Source of the DNA: a virus
Strand: one strand, 5' to 3'
Length of the DNA: 36,477 nucleotides
Virus record (IMG/VR): IMGVR_UViG_3300005264_000021
Location: 1-36,477 of that record
Position 1 is the first letter of the stretch. Each line of letters opens with the position of its first letter. A program made the position numbers and the translations under genes. Shown in pieces: positions 24,197 to 31,994 of the stretch. The notes below the pieces were generated by a model. The model was not told the origin of the DNA, did not search any database, and was given only the letters and a program-made list of their open reading frames with translations.

Positions 24197-24522
24197 TTTT
24201 TTTCAGCATTATCCTTATCTAATTTATTAATTTCAGATGCAACTTTAAAAATTTTATTTATTACACTATAAGGCATTTTATTAATTAACCCTATGTCTTT
24301 TTTTTCAAACAATTGTTTTTCATTTTGATGTAGAGTTAATTGTATTAATTTAACTTTAGCATCTTTCATATTATAAATAGGTTTACCATTTGTCATGGTT
24401 ATCATGCTTGATTCATAATCCGAAGCTTCTTCACCATTCATTTCTTTTATTGTATATTCTTCATTATTAATTTTAATATTTTTCGATTCAAATATTGAGT
24501 TTAATAAATTATCTTTTCCCAT
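24193..24522 (-). CDS. Tail assembly chaperone, gpG-like
   Basis: This 109-residue acidic/lysine-rich helical protein lies between the tail-tube gene and the tape measure gene, the fixed position of gpG in siphoviruses. It ends NAEKN-stop. Its last codons contain the slippery run used to make the longer GT form. It coats the tape measure and keeps it soluble during assembly. GGAGG lies upstream of the ATG. Confidence 0.85.
   Translation of the reverse strand: MGKDNLLNSIFESKNIKINNEEYTIKEMNGEEASDYESSMITMTNGKPIYNMKDAKVKLIQLTLHQNEKQLFEKKDIGLINKMPYSVINKIFKVASEINKLDKDNAEKN
24196..24202 (-). promoter_or_regulatory. -1 programmed ribosomal frameshift site (A AAA AAC)
   Basis: On the minus strand a 7-A run (24203-24197) followed by C gives A AAA AAC in the right phase, one codon before the gpG stop TAA (24195-24193). 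Slipping back one base opens the gpT-like frame. It is the standard site type for gpG/GT frameshifting. Confidence 0.88.
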
Positions 24523-24523
24523 T

Positions 24524-25126
24524 TTATGCCTCCATAATCATCTCATCAGTTGCCTGAAGAGATATCCCTTCTTCTATTAATCCTTCTACTGTTGAACTTA
24601 CTCCATCACTGGCCACTGTTGCATATACTCTCATTACAAACGTACCTGAATCATCTGGTTTAATTTCTACAACAAATACTTCTTTGCTTTTTAATAAATC
24701 TAAGAAATAATTATCCACTGAATAAAATTTACCAAGTGTGATAGTTGCACTACTTAATAATGGTTTAAATTCTCTGTACTGTTTTTGAAAAACTGTAGTA
24801 TCTCCCATATCAGTAACTCCATTAAAGTTATAAGATTTAGCTTGTGCAACTTGTGTTAAAACCACATATGCACCATCTACAGTAATTACTCTTCCTGCAT
24901 CAACTGATTCAAAAGTAATTAAACCATCTAATCTATTAATAGTATAATTTTCAGCTGTCGGAGAACCTCCATCATCAATTACTACAGCTGTTGCGAAATC
25001 TAAGATTCTTTTATTAGAATCTGTAATTTGATAAACTTGATTGTCAGAAGTACTAGTAGCTTCTGCCACAAGTGCAACAGCACTTGATTGAGATTTTACT
25101 ATTGCTTTATAACCTGCTAATGCCAT
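24524..25126 (-). CDS. Tail tube-like protein (longer paralogue)
   Basis: This 200-residue beta-rich protein shares landmarks with the 130-residue neighbour: AGYxxxVK at the start and SSTVEGxxxxxxISLQ at the end. Between them it carries an extra domain (about 25-105, ILDFATAVVIDDGG...). It lies directly before the chaperone genes, the usual major-tail-protein position. It is probably a tail-tube subunit. Which of the two paralogues is the major one cannot be told from sequence. Start signal is TAGGAGGTGAG. Confidence 0.72.
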   Translation of the reverse strand: MALAGYKAIVKSQSSAVALVAEATSTSDNQVYQITDSNKRILDFATAVVIDDGGSPTAENYTINRLDGLITFESVDAGRVITVDGAYVVLTQVAQAKSYNFNGVTDMGDTTVFQKQYREFKPLLSSATITLGKFYSVDNYFLDLLKSKEVFVVEIKPDDSGTFVMRVYATVASDGVSSTVEGLIEEGISLQATDEMIMEA

Positions 25127-25138
25127 TTATCTCACCTC

Positions 25139-25531
25139 CTAAGTTATAGTAACTTCTCCTGTTAATTGTAAACTAACAGAAATAATTGCTTTACCTTCAA
25201 CTGTTGAACTAAGTGCTATGTTAGATACATATGCATCAGCTGAAAATCCATGAGTTCCATCAACTAAAAATTCAGGAGCTGTAGCACTTGTCAATAATGT
25301 TTTAGCTTTCCATGCTGCGATTAAAGCTACTTGTCCATTTGTATCTCCTGGTATATGATCACCTGAAATGGTCATGTTAGCTTGAGATAGTCCTGGTATA
25401 AATGTTCTATGTCCAATATTAAATTTAGAAGTATCTAATTGATCTAATGTTCCATCAAATGCACAGTTGTTAATTCCATCAATTAAATTTGTACCTAATT
25501 TTACGGTAGTATTATAACCTGCTTCACTCAT
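25139..25531 (-). CDS. Tail tube protein (shorter paralogue)
   Basis: This 130-residue protein has the compact tail-tube fold pattern: MSEAGYNTTVKLG, an FIPGLSQANMTISGD stretch, and a C-terminal SSTVEGKAIISVSLQLTGE. These are typical of major tail proteins of Gram-positive siphoviruses. It forms stacked hexameric rings around the tape measure. It is encoded directly before its longer relative. Start signal is AAAGGAGAG. Confidence 0.78.
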   Translation of the reverse strand: MSEAGYNTTVKLGTNLIDGINNCAFDGTLDQLDTSKFNIGHRTFIPGLSQANMTISGDHIPGDTNGQVALIAAWKAKTLLTSATAPEFLVDGTHGFSADAYVSNIALSSTVEGKAIISVSLQLTGEVTIT

Positions 25532-25682
25532 TGTTTTTCTCTCCTTTTCTTTGTCCGAAATAAGAAGGCTTTTTATCTTCTTTTTCTTTCAATTTATTAT
25601 TTAAAACTGTAATAGTTTGATTTAACATTCTATTTTCAGATTCAAGTTCTATTATTTTTTCCATTAATTTTATTTTACGCAT
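25524..25682 (-). CDS. Small coiled-coil protein
   Basis: This 52-residue protein is almost entirely a charged coiled coil (LMEKIIELESENRMLNQ). An in-frame ATG at 25718 exists, but 25682 is preferred because GGAGAAG lies 5 bases upstream. It overlaps both neighbours by 8 bases. No family is recognised; it may assist tail-tube or connector assembly. Confidence 0.55.
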   Translation of the reverse strand: MRKIKLMEKIIELESENRMLNQTITVLNNKLKEKEDKKPSYFGQRKGEKNNE

Positions 25683-26064
25683 TAATTCTTCTCCATCGTG
25701 TAATTGTTTGAATTGCATTTATAGTTTGTAATTCTACGCTCTCAAACTCTCCACCACCTGATATTTCCATATAATTAATAGATTCCATTTCTGATTCGAT
25801 ATTATCAATAATTGTATCTAATGTACTAGCTTGTCCAGGAATAGAGTATACATCAATTTGAAAAATAACATCTGATGATTGAGCTTTTATATTTCCATTA
25901 TTAAATGAATAATCTCTTGATGCATCTAATATTGAATAAACTACTCTAGGAAATTCAGCATCTATATCAGGTTGAGATAACCAATCAGCATCAGGAATAT
26001 TAACATTACTATTTAATGCATTATATACTTCTGTTCTTAATTGTGTTCTAGTTAATATGCTCAT
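25675..26064 (-). CDS. Tail terminator / tail completion protein
   Basis: This 129-residue protein occupies the tail-terminator position between the HK97-gp10-like gene and the tail-tube genes. It has an N-terminal helix (RTQLRTEVYNALN), a strand-rich middle with PRVVYSIL and FQIDVYS, and a helix (TIIDNIESEMESINY) before the last strand. That is the alpha/beta order of gp17/lambda-gpU-like tail terminators. It caps the tail tube. The start overlaps the previous gene by 4 bases. Confidence 0.72.
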   Translation of the reverse strand: MSILTRTQLRTEVYNALNSNVNIPDADWLSQPDIDAEFPRVVYSILDASRDYSFNNGNIKAQSSDVIFQIDVYSIPGQASTLDTIIDNIESEMESINYMEISGGGEFESVELQTINAIQTITRWRRINA

Positions 26065-26480
26065 GCTTTTGTCTTTCTTAATATTGTTGCTAAAATCTTT
26101 TCAGCTATTGGTCTTAATTGCTGGTAGGACCTTAACATAAATCCTTTACTTCCTGTATTGGACGTGTATTCTACAGATGGACCATAAACTACATTTGTAC
26201 CAATGTACACTTCTTTATCTTTTGTACTGTGTTGTAATCCATAAATACTTTCATTAATATCAGCCGCTTCACCACCTGAATCATTTAAACCACCTCTTTT
26301 ATTTTTAGTGGTAAATGTCATGGAATTACGCATTCTACCTTTTAAAACAGGTGTGTTGGCTTTTACAATTCCAACACCTCTTAATCCTATTTCTTCCATT
26401 CCTTCATCAACATTTTTAGAAAATGTTATTAAATATTTAGATAAATTTAATTGTATTTGTTTTACATTACTTGTAATCAT
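26061..26480 (-). CDS. HK97 gp10-like head-tail/tail completion protein
   Basis: This 139-residue protein contains the family features GIVKANTPVLKGRMRNS (helix then Gly-Arg) and EVYIGTNVVYGPSVEY followed by MLRSYQQLRPIAEKI. HK97-gp10-like proteins join the head connector to the tail. It overlaps both adjacent genes by 4 bases, a tight late operon. Confidence 0.82.
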   Translation of the reverse strand: MITSNVKQIQLNLSKYLITFSKNVDEGMEEIGLRGVGIVKANTPVLKGRMRNSMTFTTKNKRGGLNDSGGEAADINESIYGLQHSTKDKEVYIGTNVVYGPSVEYTSNTGSKGFMLRSYQQLRPIAEKILATILRKTKA

Positions 26481-26794
26481 ATTACCCTACTTAAAATCAT
26501 AAAATCATGATTTACATTATTACTCATTTTGTCATGTGGATTAATTAATCTAACCAGGTACTGAATACTATTTAATTTAACCTGTAATCCTTTTGTAAAT
26601 CCACTATTAGGTGGAGCAAACACTTGATAAAAATCATCACCTTGTGTAAATCCCCACTTTTTAAAGGCTAATTCTTTATTTATAGGTTGAGCATCACATA
26701 ATACAGATGTTCCTTGAACCCATGTTCTAGTTCTATCACCTAATGTATTTACCTCAGTATAAGTTTGTTTATAAATTAAATCATTATTCCACAT
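26477..26794 (-). CDS. Head closure protein (SPP1 gp16-like)
   Basis: This 105-residue beta-rich protein sits in the head-closure position. It has KQTYTEVNTLGDRTRTW at the start and a KLNSIQYLVRLINPHD region, typical of the phage head-tail joining family that stops DNA leakage under the connector. Start signal is AAAGGTGTAAG. Confidence 0.72.
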   Translation of the reverse strand: MWNNDLIYKQTYTEVNTLGDRTRTWVQGTSVLCDAQPINKELAFKKWGFTQGDDFYQVFAPPNSGFTKGLQVKLNSIQYLVRLINPHDKMSNNVNHDFMILSRVI

Positions 26795-26797
26795 AAC

Positions 26798-27277
26798 TTA
26801 CACCTTTGTATTAATGTTATAATCATAATAGGATAATTTATCACTATACATTGCTTTATATTTTTTAAGCCTGGAACTAAAAGCATCTTCCCATCCACTA
26901 CCTTTAGCGTATGTAACACTTCTTAGTCCTTGTGATTCTGATTTAATCCCTGTTTTAGCTGTTACAACATATGTATCTATTTCAGATATTAAAGTTAAAA
27001 CAGATTTAGGAATCATTAATCCCCACACATAAACAGTATTATCATTATCTTCGGCAATAAAAGTATCCGCTGCAAAAGTAAGTTTAGTTGAAGTCTTAGA
27101 AACTATTTTATATACGCCATCATTTAATTTAGATCCATCAATTGAAACATATTGTCCAACTTCATAATCTTCACTAAAAGAACCTACTATACCATCTATT
27201 TCAAACGAATATCCTGCAGATGATTCAACTGTATCAACCCAATATTTATTTAAATATTCTAAAACTTCAGCTATCAT
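26798..27277 (-). CDS. Head-tail connector (SPP1 gp15-like) with an extra beta domain
   Basis: This 159-residue protein ends with a helical gp6/gp15-like connector segment (about 85-135, LTLISEIDTYV...GLRSVTYAKGSGWEDAFSSRL). It carries a beta-rich insert near the N-terminus (about 20-80, with VGSFSEDYEVGQYVSIDG). Position next to the capsid gene fits the first connector ring under the portal. The insert makes it longer than the usual ~100-residue forms. Confidence 0.68.
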   Translation of the reverse strand: MIAEVLEYLNKYWVDTVESSAGYSFEIDGIVGSFSEDYEVGQYVSIDGSKLNDGVYKIVSKTSTKLTFAADTFIAEDNDNTVYVWGLMIPKSVLTLISEIDTYVVTAKTGIKSESQGLRSVTYAKGSGWEDAFSSRLKKYKAMYSDKLSYYDYNINTKV

Positions 27278-27287
27278 AATTTACCTC

Positions 27288-27437
27288 TTACTTTTTTTCT
27301 TCTGATCCAGGTTCTTTTGCTGGTGTATCTTTTGGTGCTCTAGGTTTTCTTGGTTTAGGTTTTTTAGCACACATAGTGATATGAACTGCTAATACCTTAT
27401 CTGAATATTCTTTTTTGCAATATTTACATATAGCCAT
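27288..27437 (-). CDS. Small C2HC zinc-finger protein with Pro/Lys tail
   Basis: This 49-residue protein has C4-x2-C7-x11-H19-x3-C23, a C2HC finger, followed by a disordered tail of Pro, Lys and Arg (KKPKPRKPRAPK). It has a strong AAGGAGG site placed right after the capsid-gene terminator. Tiny zinc-finger proteins beside capsid genes occur in other Gram-positive phages. The function is unknown; a DNA- or capsid-binding role is possible. Confidence 0.65.
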   Translation of the reverse strand: MAICKYCKKEYSDKVLAVHITMCAKKPKPRKPRAPKDTPAKEPGSEEKK

Positions 27438-27452
27438 TTTTATTTCCTCCTT

Positions 27453-27492
27453 AAAAAAAATAATAGAGATAGGGTTTAACCCTATCTCTATT
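27453..27492 (-). terminator. Intrinsic terminator after the major capsid gene
   Basis: On the minus strand AATAGAGATAGGG (27492-27480) and its exact complement (27474-27462) form a 13-bp stem with a 5-base loop, followed after one A by eight U (27460-27453). It lies 10 bases after the capsid stop and must at least partly end transcripts there. Confidence 0.93.
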
Positions 27493-27502
27493 TTGTTTTA
27501 AT

Positions 27503-28618
27503 TTACCCCAATACTCTACAAGCTAATTCTTTATAAGCTGTAACATATTCATATAAAGTGTCAATACTCATTGTTGTTTCTTTAGTTGTTTGATTATAAG
27601 ATTTAACAACTCTTAAAGTAGTTCCTTCAAATGTTGTTACATATGCTTCTACTCCTGGTGGTACATCCAACGGTCTAGTTACAAATATAAACGCATCTTT
27701 TTGATAAGCTAAATTAGCTACGTGAGCGCCTGCTGTTTTATCAGGGAATACTACTGCTGTGTTATCAGCTATAATACTAGGTACTGCTGGATAACATGGA
27801 ACTGTTATATCTCCACTTGATGCTGTAGCATCAGCTGTTGCTGTGTATTGAACTGTTCCAATAGTGAATAAATCACCTTTAAGAATAGTTTCTGCTCCTG
27901 AACCACCATCCATTAATATTTGAGTTGCTGCTGCTGCTGTTGATCCAGCTGTTAATGGTGTAGCTACTGCTGTAAATGTTCCTGCGGTATGTGTTTTAAC
28001 TGCTTGAGAAACATAATTTGTAAAACCTGAGATATCTCCAATAGATCCTTTTCTTAATGCATCTGTTGTACCTGATTTTTCAGCATTTACAATAGCATCT
28101 AATATTTGGAATTTAGCTTTTGCAGCTGTGTCCCATGCTGCAAATCTGTCAGGATATGGTGCTTTATTATCTGATAAAACTTTATCTGCTTCTGCAAAAT
28201 CTGATAAAGCATCAGGTGTAGTTCCTGAAACACCAGTGTAATAAGGAATATCAATATATAATCCTAATCCATCTTGATTAATTTTTTCAGCTATTGCTAC
28301 CGCTGCTGACATTAAATATTTAGTTGCAAATTGTGTAATTGTTAAAGCTAACTGTTTAGATGTAACTTTAAATGATACATCAGCTAAAGTGTCCATTTTT
28401 ACAGAAACACTTCGTTCTGTAATATCTTGAACTGTAATAGTTGAACTGAATTCATTGGCTGTGAATAATGCAGGTTTTTCAACTTGGATCGTATCACCTT
28501 TTCCAATAAAATCTTCTGAATAGTCTTTGTTTACTGTTTCGGGCATTACCAAAAGTTCTCTCAACAGTGGTAATATTTTTCTTGCAATATTTTGCATTGT
28601 TAATGGTGCATTTGCCAT
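27503..28618 (-). CDS. Major capsid protein, P22 coat-like
   Basis: This 371-residue protein has landmarks ILPLLRELLVMPETVNKDY, TLADVSFKVTSKQLALT, PYYTGVSGTTPDALSDF and GDISGFTNYVSQAV. These place it in the P22 coat protein-like branch of the HK97 fold, as found in several siphoviruses of Gram-positive hosts. A Gly/Ala/Thr-rich region (about 215-290) looks like an inserted surface domain. It assembles the icosahedral shell with the scaffold encoded just upstream. It is bracketed by its own upstream promoter and a strong terminator. Confidence 0.88.
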   Translation of the reverse strand: MANAPLTMQNIARKILPLLRELLVMPETVNKDYSEDFIGKGDTIQVEKPALFTANEFSSTITVQDITERSVSVKMDTLADVSFKVTSKQLALTITQFATKYLMSAAVAIAEKINQDGLGLYIDIPYYTGVSGTTPDALSDFAEADKVLSDNKAPYPDRFAAWDTAAKAKFQILDAIVNAEKSGTTDALRKGSIGDISGFTNYVSQAVKTHTAGTFTAVATPLTAGSTAAAATQILMDGGSGAETILKGDLFTIGTVQYTATADATASSGDITVPCYPAVPSIIADNTAVVFPDKTAGAHVANLAYQKDAFIFVTRPLDVPPGVEAYVTTFEGTTLRVVKSYNQTTKETTMSIDTLYEYVTAYKELACRVLG

Positions 28619-28624
28619 GATAAT

Positions 28625-29203
28625 TTACTCCTTTTTATTTTCTTTGCCCAACTGTGTATAATATTCAACATCTGACATTTTTGAAAAATCATCTTCAGGT
28701 GGAACATTGTTCTTATCTTTTGGAGGTGTTCCGTTAATTTTACTGTCTAATTTTAAAGTCGGTCTTGATTCTAATATTTTATCAATTTTAGAATCTATAT
28801 CAACGATTTCTCCAGCTTCATTTACATTTAGTTCATCAAGATTAAAACTTGGAATAATTAAATCCACTGCATCAGGTGTTATTTTTTTTGCTAAAGCATC
28901 TTTTAACTTTCCTGATTTAATAAAATTCTTTTCTCTTTTATCAGTCTCATTCTTAAAAGTTTCTAAATCAAGTGTTGCTTTTTCTAATTGAGCTTTTAAC
29001 TCTTCGTTTCCTGTTGCCGATTTAGATAACGTTTCAATCTTAGCTTGAGTTTCTGTTAATTGTTTTTTAAGATTAGTAATTTCATCACCTCGTGCATTAA
29101 AATCTGTTTTTAATGCCATATGTTTAGGTGCTTCTTTTTTAACCTTTTCCATCATATCATCGGTAAACGCTTCACCAACGATTTTTTTAATCCATTCAAA
29201 CAT
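28625..29203 (-). CDS. Scaffold protein (phage GP20-like)
   Basis: This 192-residue protein lies directly upstream of the capsid gene. It has an N-terminal helix, a long coiled coil (about 30-100, GDEITNLKKQLTETQAKIE), then a conserved LKDALAKKITPDAVDLII helix and a C-terminal DFSKMSDVEYYTQLG, the standard arrangement of minor structural GP20/DUF4355-type scaffolds. It guides capsid assembly and is then removed. It has a strong AAAAAGGAG site. Confidence 0.85.
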   Translation of the reverse strand: MFEWIKKIVGEAFTDDMMEKVKKEAPKHMALKTDFNARGDEITNLKKQLTETQAKIETLSKSATGNEELKAQLEKATLDLETFKNETDKREKNFIKSGKLKDALAKKITPDAVDLIIPSFNLDELNVNEAGEIVDIDSKIDKILESRPTLKLDSKINGTPPKDKNNVPPEDDFSKMSDVEYYTQLGKENKKE

Positions 29204-29256
29204 TTCAATTCTCCTTTTTATTCTGCGTGGTAGCAGTACGAATTTGTGAGTTTATT

Positions 29257-29269
29257 CTCTTCACAAGAG
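29257..29269 (-). other. 5' hairpin in the scaffold/capsid mRNA leader
   Basis: CTCTT-GTG-AAGAG (minus strand) forms a 5-bp stem within two bases of the predicted transcript start. Hairpins at the very 5' end protect mRNA from decay. It is placed where such protection would favour capsid mRNA. Confidence 0.5.
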
Positions 29270-29277
29270 TTATTTTT

Positions 29278-29306
29278 ATTATATCACTATAATATTTTAA
29301 AATCAA
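29278..29306 (-). promoter_or_regulatory. Sigma-A promoter for scaffold and capsid genes
   Basis: On the minus strand the -35 is TTGATT (29306-29301), the spacer is 17 bases, and the -10 is TATAAT (29283-29278) preceded by TG (extended -10, TGATATAAT). Start is predicted near 29271. It overlaps the end of the minor head protein gene. Confidence 0.8.
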
Positions 29307-30325
29307 AGATTAATTTTATCCCAATTATCTCTAGTTATGCTTTTATCGACATATATATTTTTAAAATCTTTAGATGTCATTTTACCAGGTACTGTGAAAT
29401 GTTGGCCATATTCATCTCTAGCAATTCTAGTTGTCATTTCTTCATATGTTTTATCAAAGTAAGCTCTTGTAGTTGATCTACAATTTACATGCATTGGTGG
29501 ATAATTTAATCCAGTCACACCATCAGGTATTTTAAAAACTTCCATATCTAAAGAAGAACAAACATTAGATGTTCTTTCATCTAATGTTGCAAGGTATTGA
29601 TATTTTTTAACCACTTTACTATTTTCATAACCTGTTAATGTTCCTTGATTTAAAGTGTTTGAGGTTTCAGTATCAATTAATCTTTTAGCATTTTTAAAAC
29701 CACTGTTCATTTTTTTATCTACTCTTTTAGCCATTTCATGATTAGATAAACCTTGAATAATTCCATTTTTAATCTCTTGATTTACTCTTGATGCTAATAA
29801 ATCTCTATTATTCCAAACCCTAGAACTGAAATTTAAACCGTTGATTGGATTTTTAATTATTTGAGCAATTGCTTCATTGTTTAATAACTTAAAACTAGTA
29901 CCAACTTTTAATCCATTATAAACTTCATATATTGTATTGTAATATGTTTGAGTTCCTATTTTAGTTAAACTGGTGATCATTAAATCATTTTGAACATGTG
30001 CTAGATTAAAAATAACTTCATTTGTTTGATTTAATAAAACAGTTAATCTTCTTTTACCTCTAGTTATTTTTTTAGCATCAGCAGGAGTTACTATTAATTT
30101 TTTAGACATACCTGTCATTAATTTAGTTCCATCAGGTAAAGTTTTAAAAACAGGTGAAGAATCTATTATGCCATATTTAGTATAAAAGCTTTGAATCTTA
30201 GAACCAATTTCATCAGAAGCAATTTTAAACATTTGTTTTAATTCAACAACACTTTTATCATTAATTAAAAATGCATCTGTAACTTGTTGTTCAAATCGTT
30301 TAATCCAATATTCATCAGTTGGCAT
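29303..30325 (-). CDS. Minor head protein (SPP1 gp7 / Mu gpF-like)
   Basis: This 340-residue protein has the Phage_Mu_F signature near the C-terminus: LIDTETSNTLNQG (216-228), LDERTSNVCSSLD (248-260) and NYPPMHVNCRSTT (274-286). The Cys and His residues there are conserved in the family. SPP1 gp7 binds the portal and enters the procapsid, affecting DNA ejection. The position after the portal gene is typical. Start signal is GGGAGGATTAA. Confidence 0.87.
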   Translation of the reverse strand: MPTDEYWIKRFEQQVTDAFLINDKSVVELKQMFKIASDEIGSKIQSFYTKYGIIDSSPVFKTLPDGTKLMTGMSKKLIVTPADAKKITRGKRRLTVLLNQTNEVIFNLAHVQNDLMITSLTKIGTQTYYNTIYEVYNGLKVGTSFKLLNNEAIAQIIKNPINGLNFSSRVWNNRDLLASRVNQEIKNGIIQGLSNHEMAKRVDKKMNSGFKNAKRLIDTETSNTLNQGTLTGYENSKVVKKYQYLATLDERTSNVCSSLDMEVFKIPDGVTGLNYPPMHVNCRSTTRAYFDKTYEEMTTRIARDEYGQHFTVPGKMTSKDFKNIYVDKSITRDNWDKINL

Positions 30326-30628
30326 TTAATCCTCCCATTCAGAAAGTTCGAGTGTTTTTCCTGCGTATTCGTGTGTACAATCTGATAAGTATTTTATTTT
30401 ACCATCAGTAACAAAACTATGGCAAGTGCTTTTAATTCTTTTGTAACTACCTCTTACTCTTATTGAAGGTGTAAATGTTGGTTTGTCAAAACTTTCGTTC
30501 CATCCCCATAATGGTCCCATATGTCCATTATAATTTTCTATTACTGGAGCATGATTTGTTTTACACGCAGAACAATAGAATAAAACCATTTTCACTAGTT
30601 TAGTTTTTAGTATTTTTACTTTGGCCAT
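30326..30628 (-). CDS. DUF6527-type metal-binding protein
   Basis: This 100-residue protein carries FYCSACKTNH (C19, C22, H26), then KPTFTPSIRVRG, STCHSFVTDG (C69, H70) and LSDCTHEYAG (C84, H86). That arrangement matches DUF6527, a small phage and prophage family often placed among head genes. The cysteines and histidines probably hold zinc. The function is unknown. It sits between portal and minor head genes. Its ribosome-binding region is a 20-base copy of that of the capsid gene. Confidence 0.78.
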   Translation of the reverse strand: MAKVKILKTKLVKMVLFYCSACKTNHAPVIENYNGHMGPLWGWNESFDKPTFTPSIRVRGSYKRIKSTCHSFVTDGKIKYLSDCTHEYAGKTLELSEWED

Positions 30629-30634
30629 GATAAT

Positions 30635-31990
30635 TTACTCCTTATCAAGTTTAAAACTATCTATATTTTTTTGTTCTTCTTCAGCCATTAATTTTAATTC
30701 TTCATCCACATCTTCAACATCAGGATGTTCTTCGTATAATTTTCTTAACGGTCTAAATCCTATTTGCTTTAACAATCTTTCAATTATTTCTGTTTTATTT
30801 AAAATGATTGCTCTATTGTATGATACTTCAATTTTTTCTATTTTTTCACCTTTTTTTAATTCAGAATATTTATTAACAAAATAAAGCATGTCCAGTATAA
30901 AAGCATCAAGCTCATCTTCAAAATCATTTGCTTTTAAATCTAAATTAGAGAATAAAGCTTTAATTGTCAGATTTGTGCTATCTCCTGAAATGGTGTTAGG
31001 ATCAACTGCCATTGCAAACTCATATATATCTTTTCTTAGACTCTTCATATAACTTATCCTGGCTTCATACGGAACTTCTTGCGTTTCTTGTTTAGCATCT
31101 CCATCTTCACCAACTTTTAATATCCTGGACTTTTTAAACTCTTCCATAAAAGCAGCAGCATCTTGTCCTTGATAGTTTTTTAGAATCCAATACATTTCTT
31201 GGTAATCTTCAAAATTATTACCAAAATCCGAATTAATAATATCATACATGTCTATTGATGATTTTATTTCACTTAAATCGGTTTGCCTGATATCGTTATT
31301 ATATAATACACTTATCGGTACTCTACCCCATGATGCAGTAGTTTCATCGACTACATTACCGTTAGCTTCTTTTGTTTTTAATAAATGTGCTTGTGGGTTA
31401 TTATCTATGCTTGTATCTTTAACCCATGTTCCATCTTTATCAATCATAAACAATGTATTGTCTTTATTAATTATTTGAGCTTTAATTGTTTCATTTTCTT
31501 TATAATATCTAATTACAACTTCTAATATTTCATTATCATCATCATTATAAATTAAAATACATTGCTCGGATGGTAATAATTTATACTTTAATTCTTCATT
31601 ATCAAAATACCATTGAATCAATCCATAAATTTTATTAGATGCATTTTTACCTATTTTCTTCAACTTCTTTTTAAACTCATCAATATCTATAACCTTATTT
31701 AAAGGATCTAATTTATTTTCTTTATCATATAAATTAGATTGTATAGTTAATCCTTTATTAATTGAGTAGTTTATTTTTTGTTTAACAATAGGTTTATAGA
31801 ATGTACTGGGTAAAAGATTATTAGCTTTGGTCCAATCTCGTTCAGTTTTACGAAGAGCTAAATTATAAAATTCTTTAATTCTTTCTAATATGCGAATATT
31901 TTTTGATTTATAATAAGCTTCACCAGCCATCATTTTAGGTTTAACTTCTTTTTCAAAAGTTTCTATTAATTTTTTTAAATCATAAGTCAT
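30635..31990 (-). CDS. Portal protein (SPP1 gp6-like)
   Basis: This 451-residue protein of the SPP1_gp6 portal family has an N-terminal helix pair with GEAYYKSKNI and PSTFYKPIVKQKINY, then LIQWYFDNEEL, a central beta wing, DIINSDFGNNFEDY, and helices ending in an acidic tail. It forms the dodecameric ring through which DNA is packaged and ejected. It follows the large terminase with only a few bases between and precedes the DUF6527 gene. Confidence 0.87.
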   Translation of the reverse strand: MTYDLKKLIETFEKEVKPKMMAGEAYYKSKNIRILERIKEFYNLALRKTERDWTKANNLLPSTFYKPIVKQKINYSINKGLTIQSNLYDKENKLDPLNKVIDIDEFKKKLKKIGKNASNKIYGLIQWYFDNEELKYKLLPSEQCILIYNDDDNEILEVVIRYYKENETIKAQIINKDNTLFMIDKDGTWVKDTSIDNNPQAHLLKTKEANGNVVDETTASWGRVPISVLYNNDIRQTDLSEIKSSIDMYDIINSDFGNNFEDYQEMYWILKNYQGQDAAAFMEEFKKSRILKVGEDGDAKQETQEVPYEARISYMKSLRKDIYEFAMAVDPNTISGDSTNLTIKALFSNLDLKANDFEDELDAFILDMLYFVNKYSELKKGEKIEKIEVSYNRAIILNKTEIIERLLKQIGFRPLRKLYEEHPDVEDVDEELKLMAEEEQKNIDSFKLDKE

Positions 31991-31994
31991 AATT

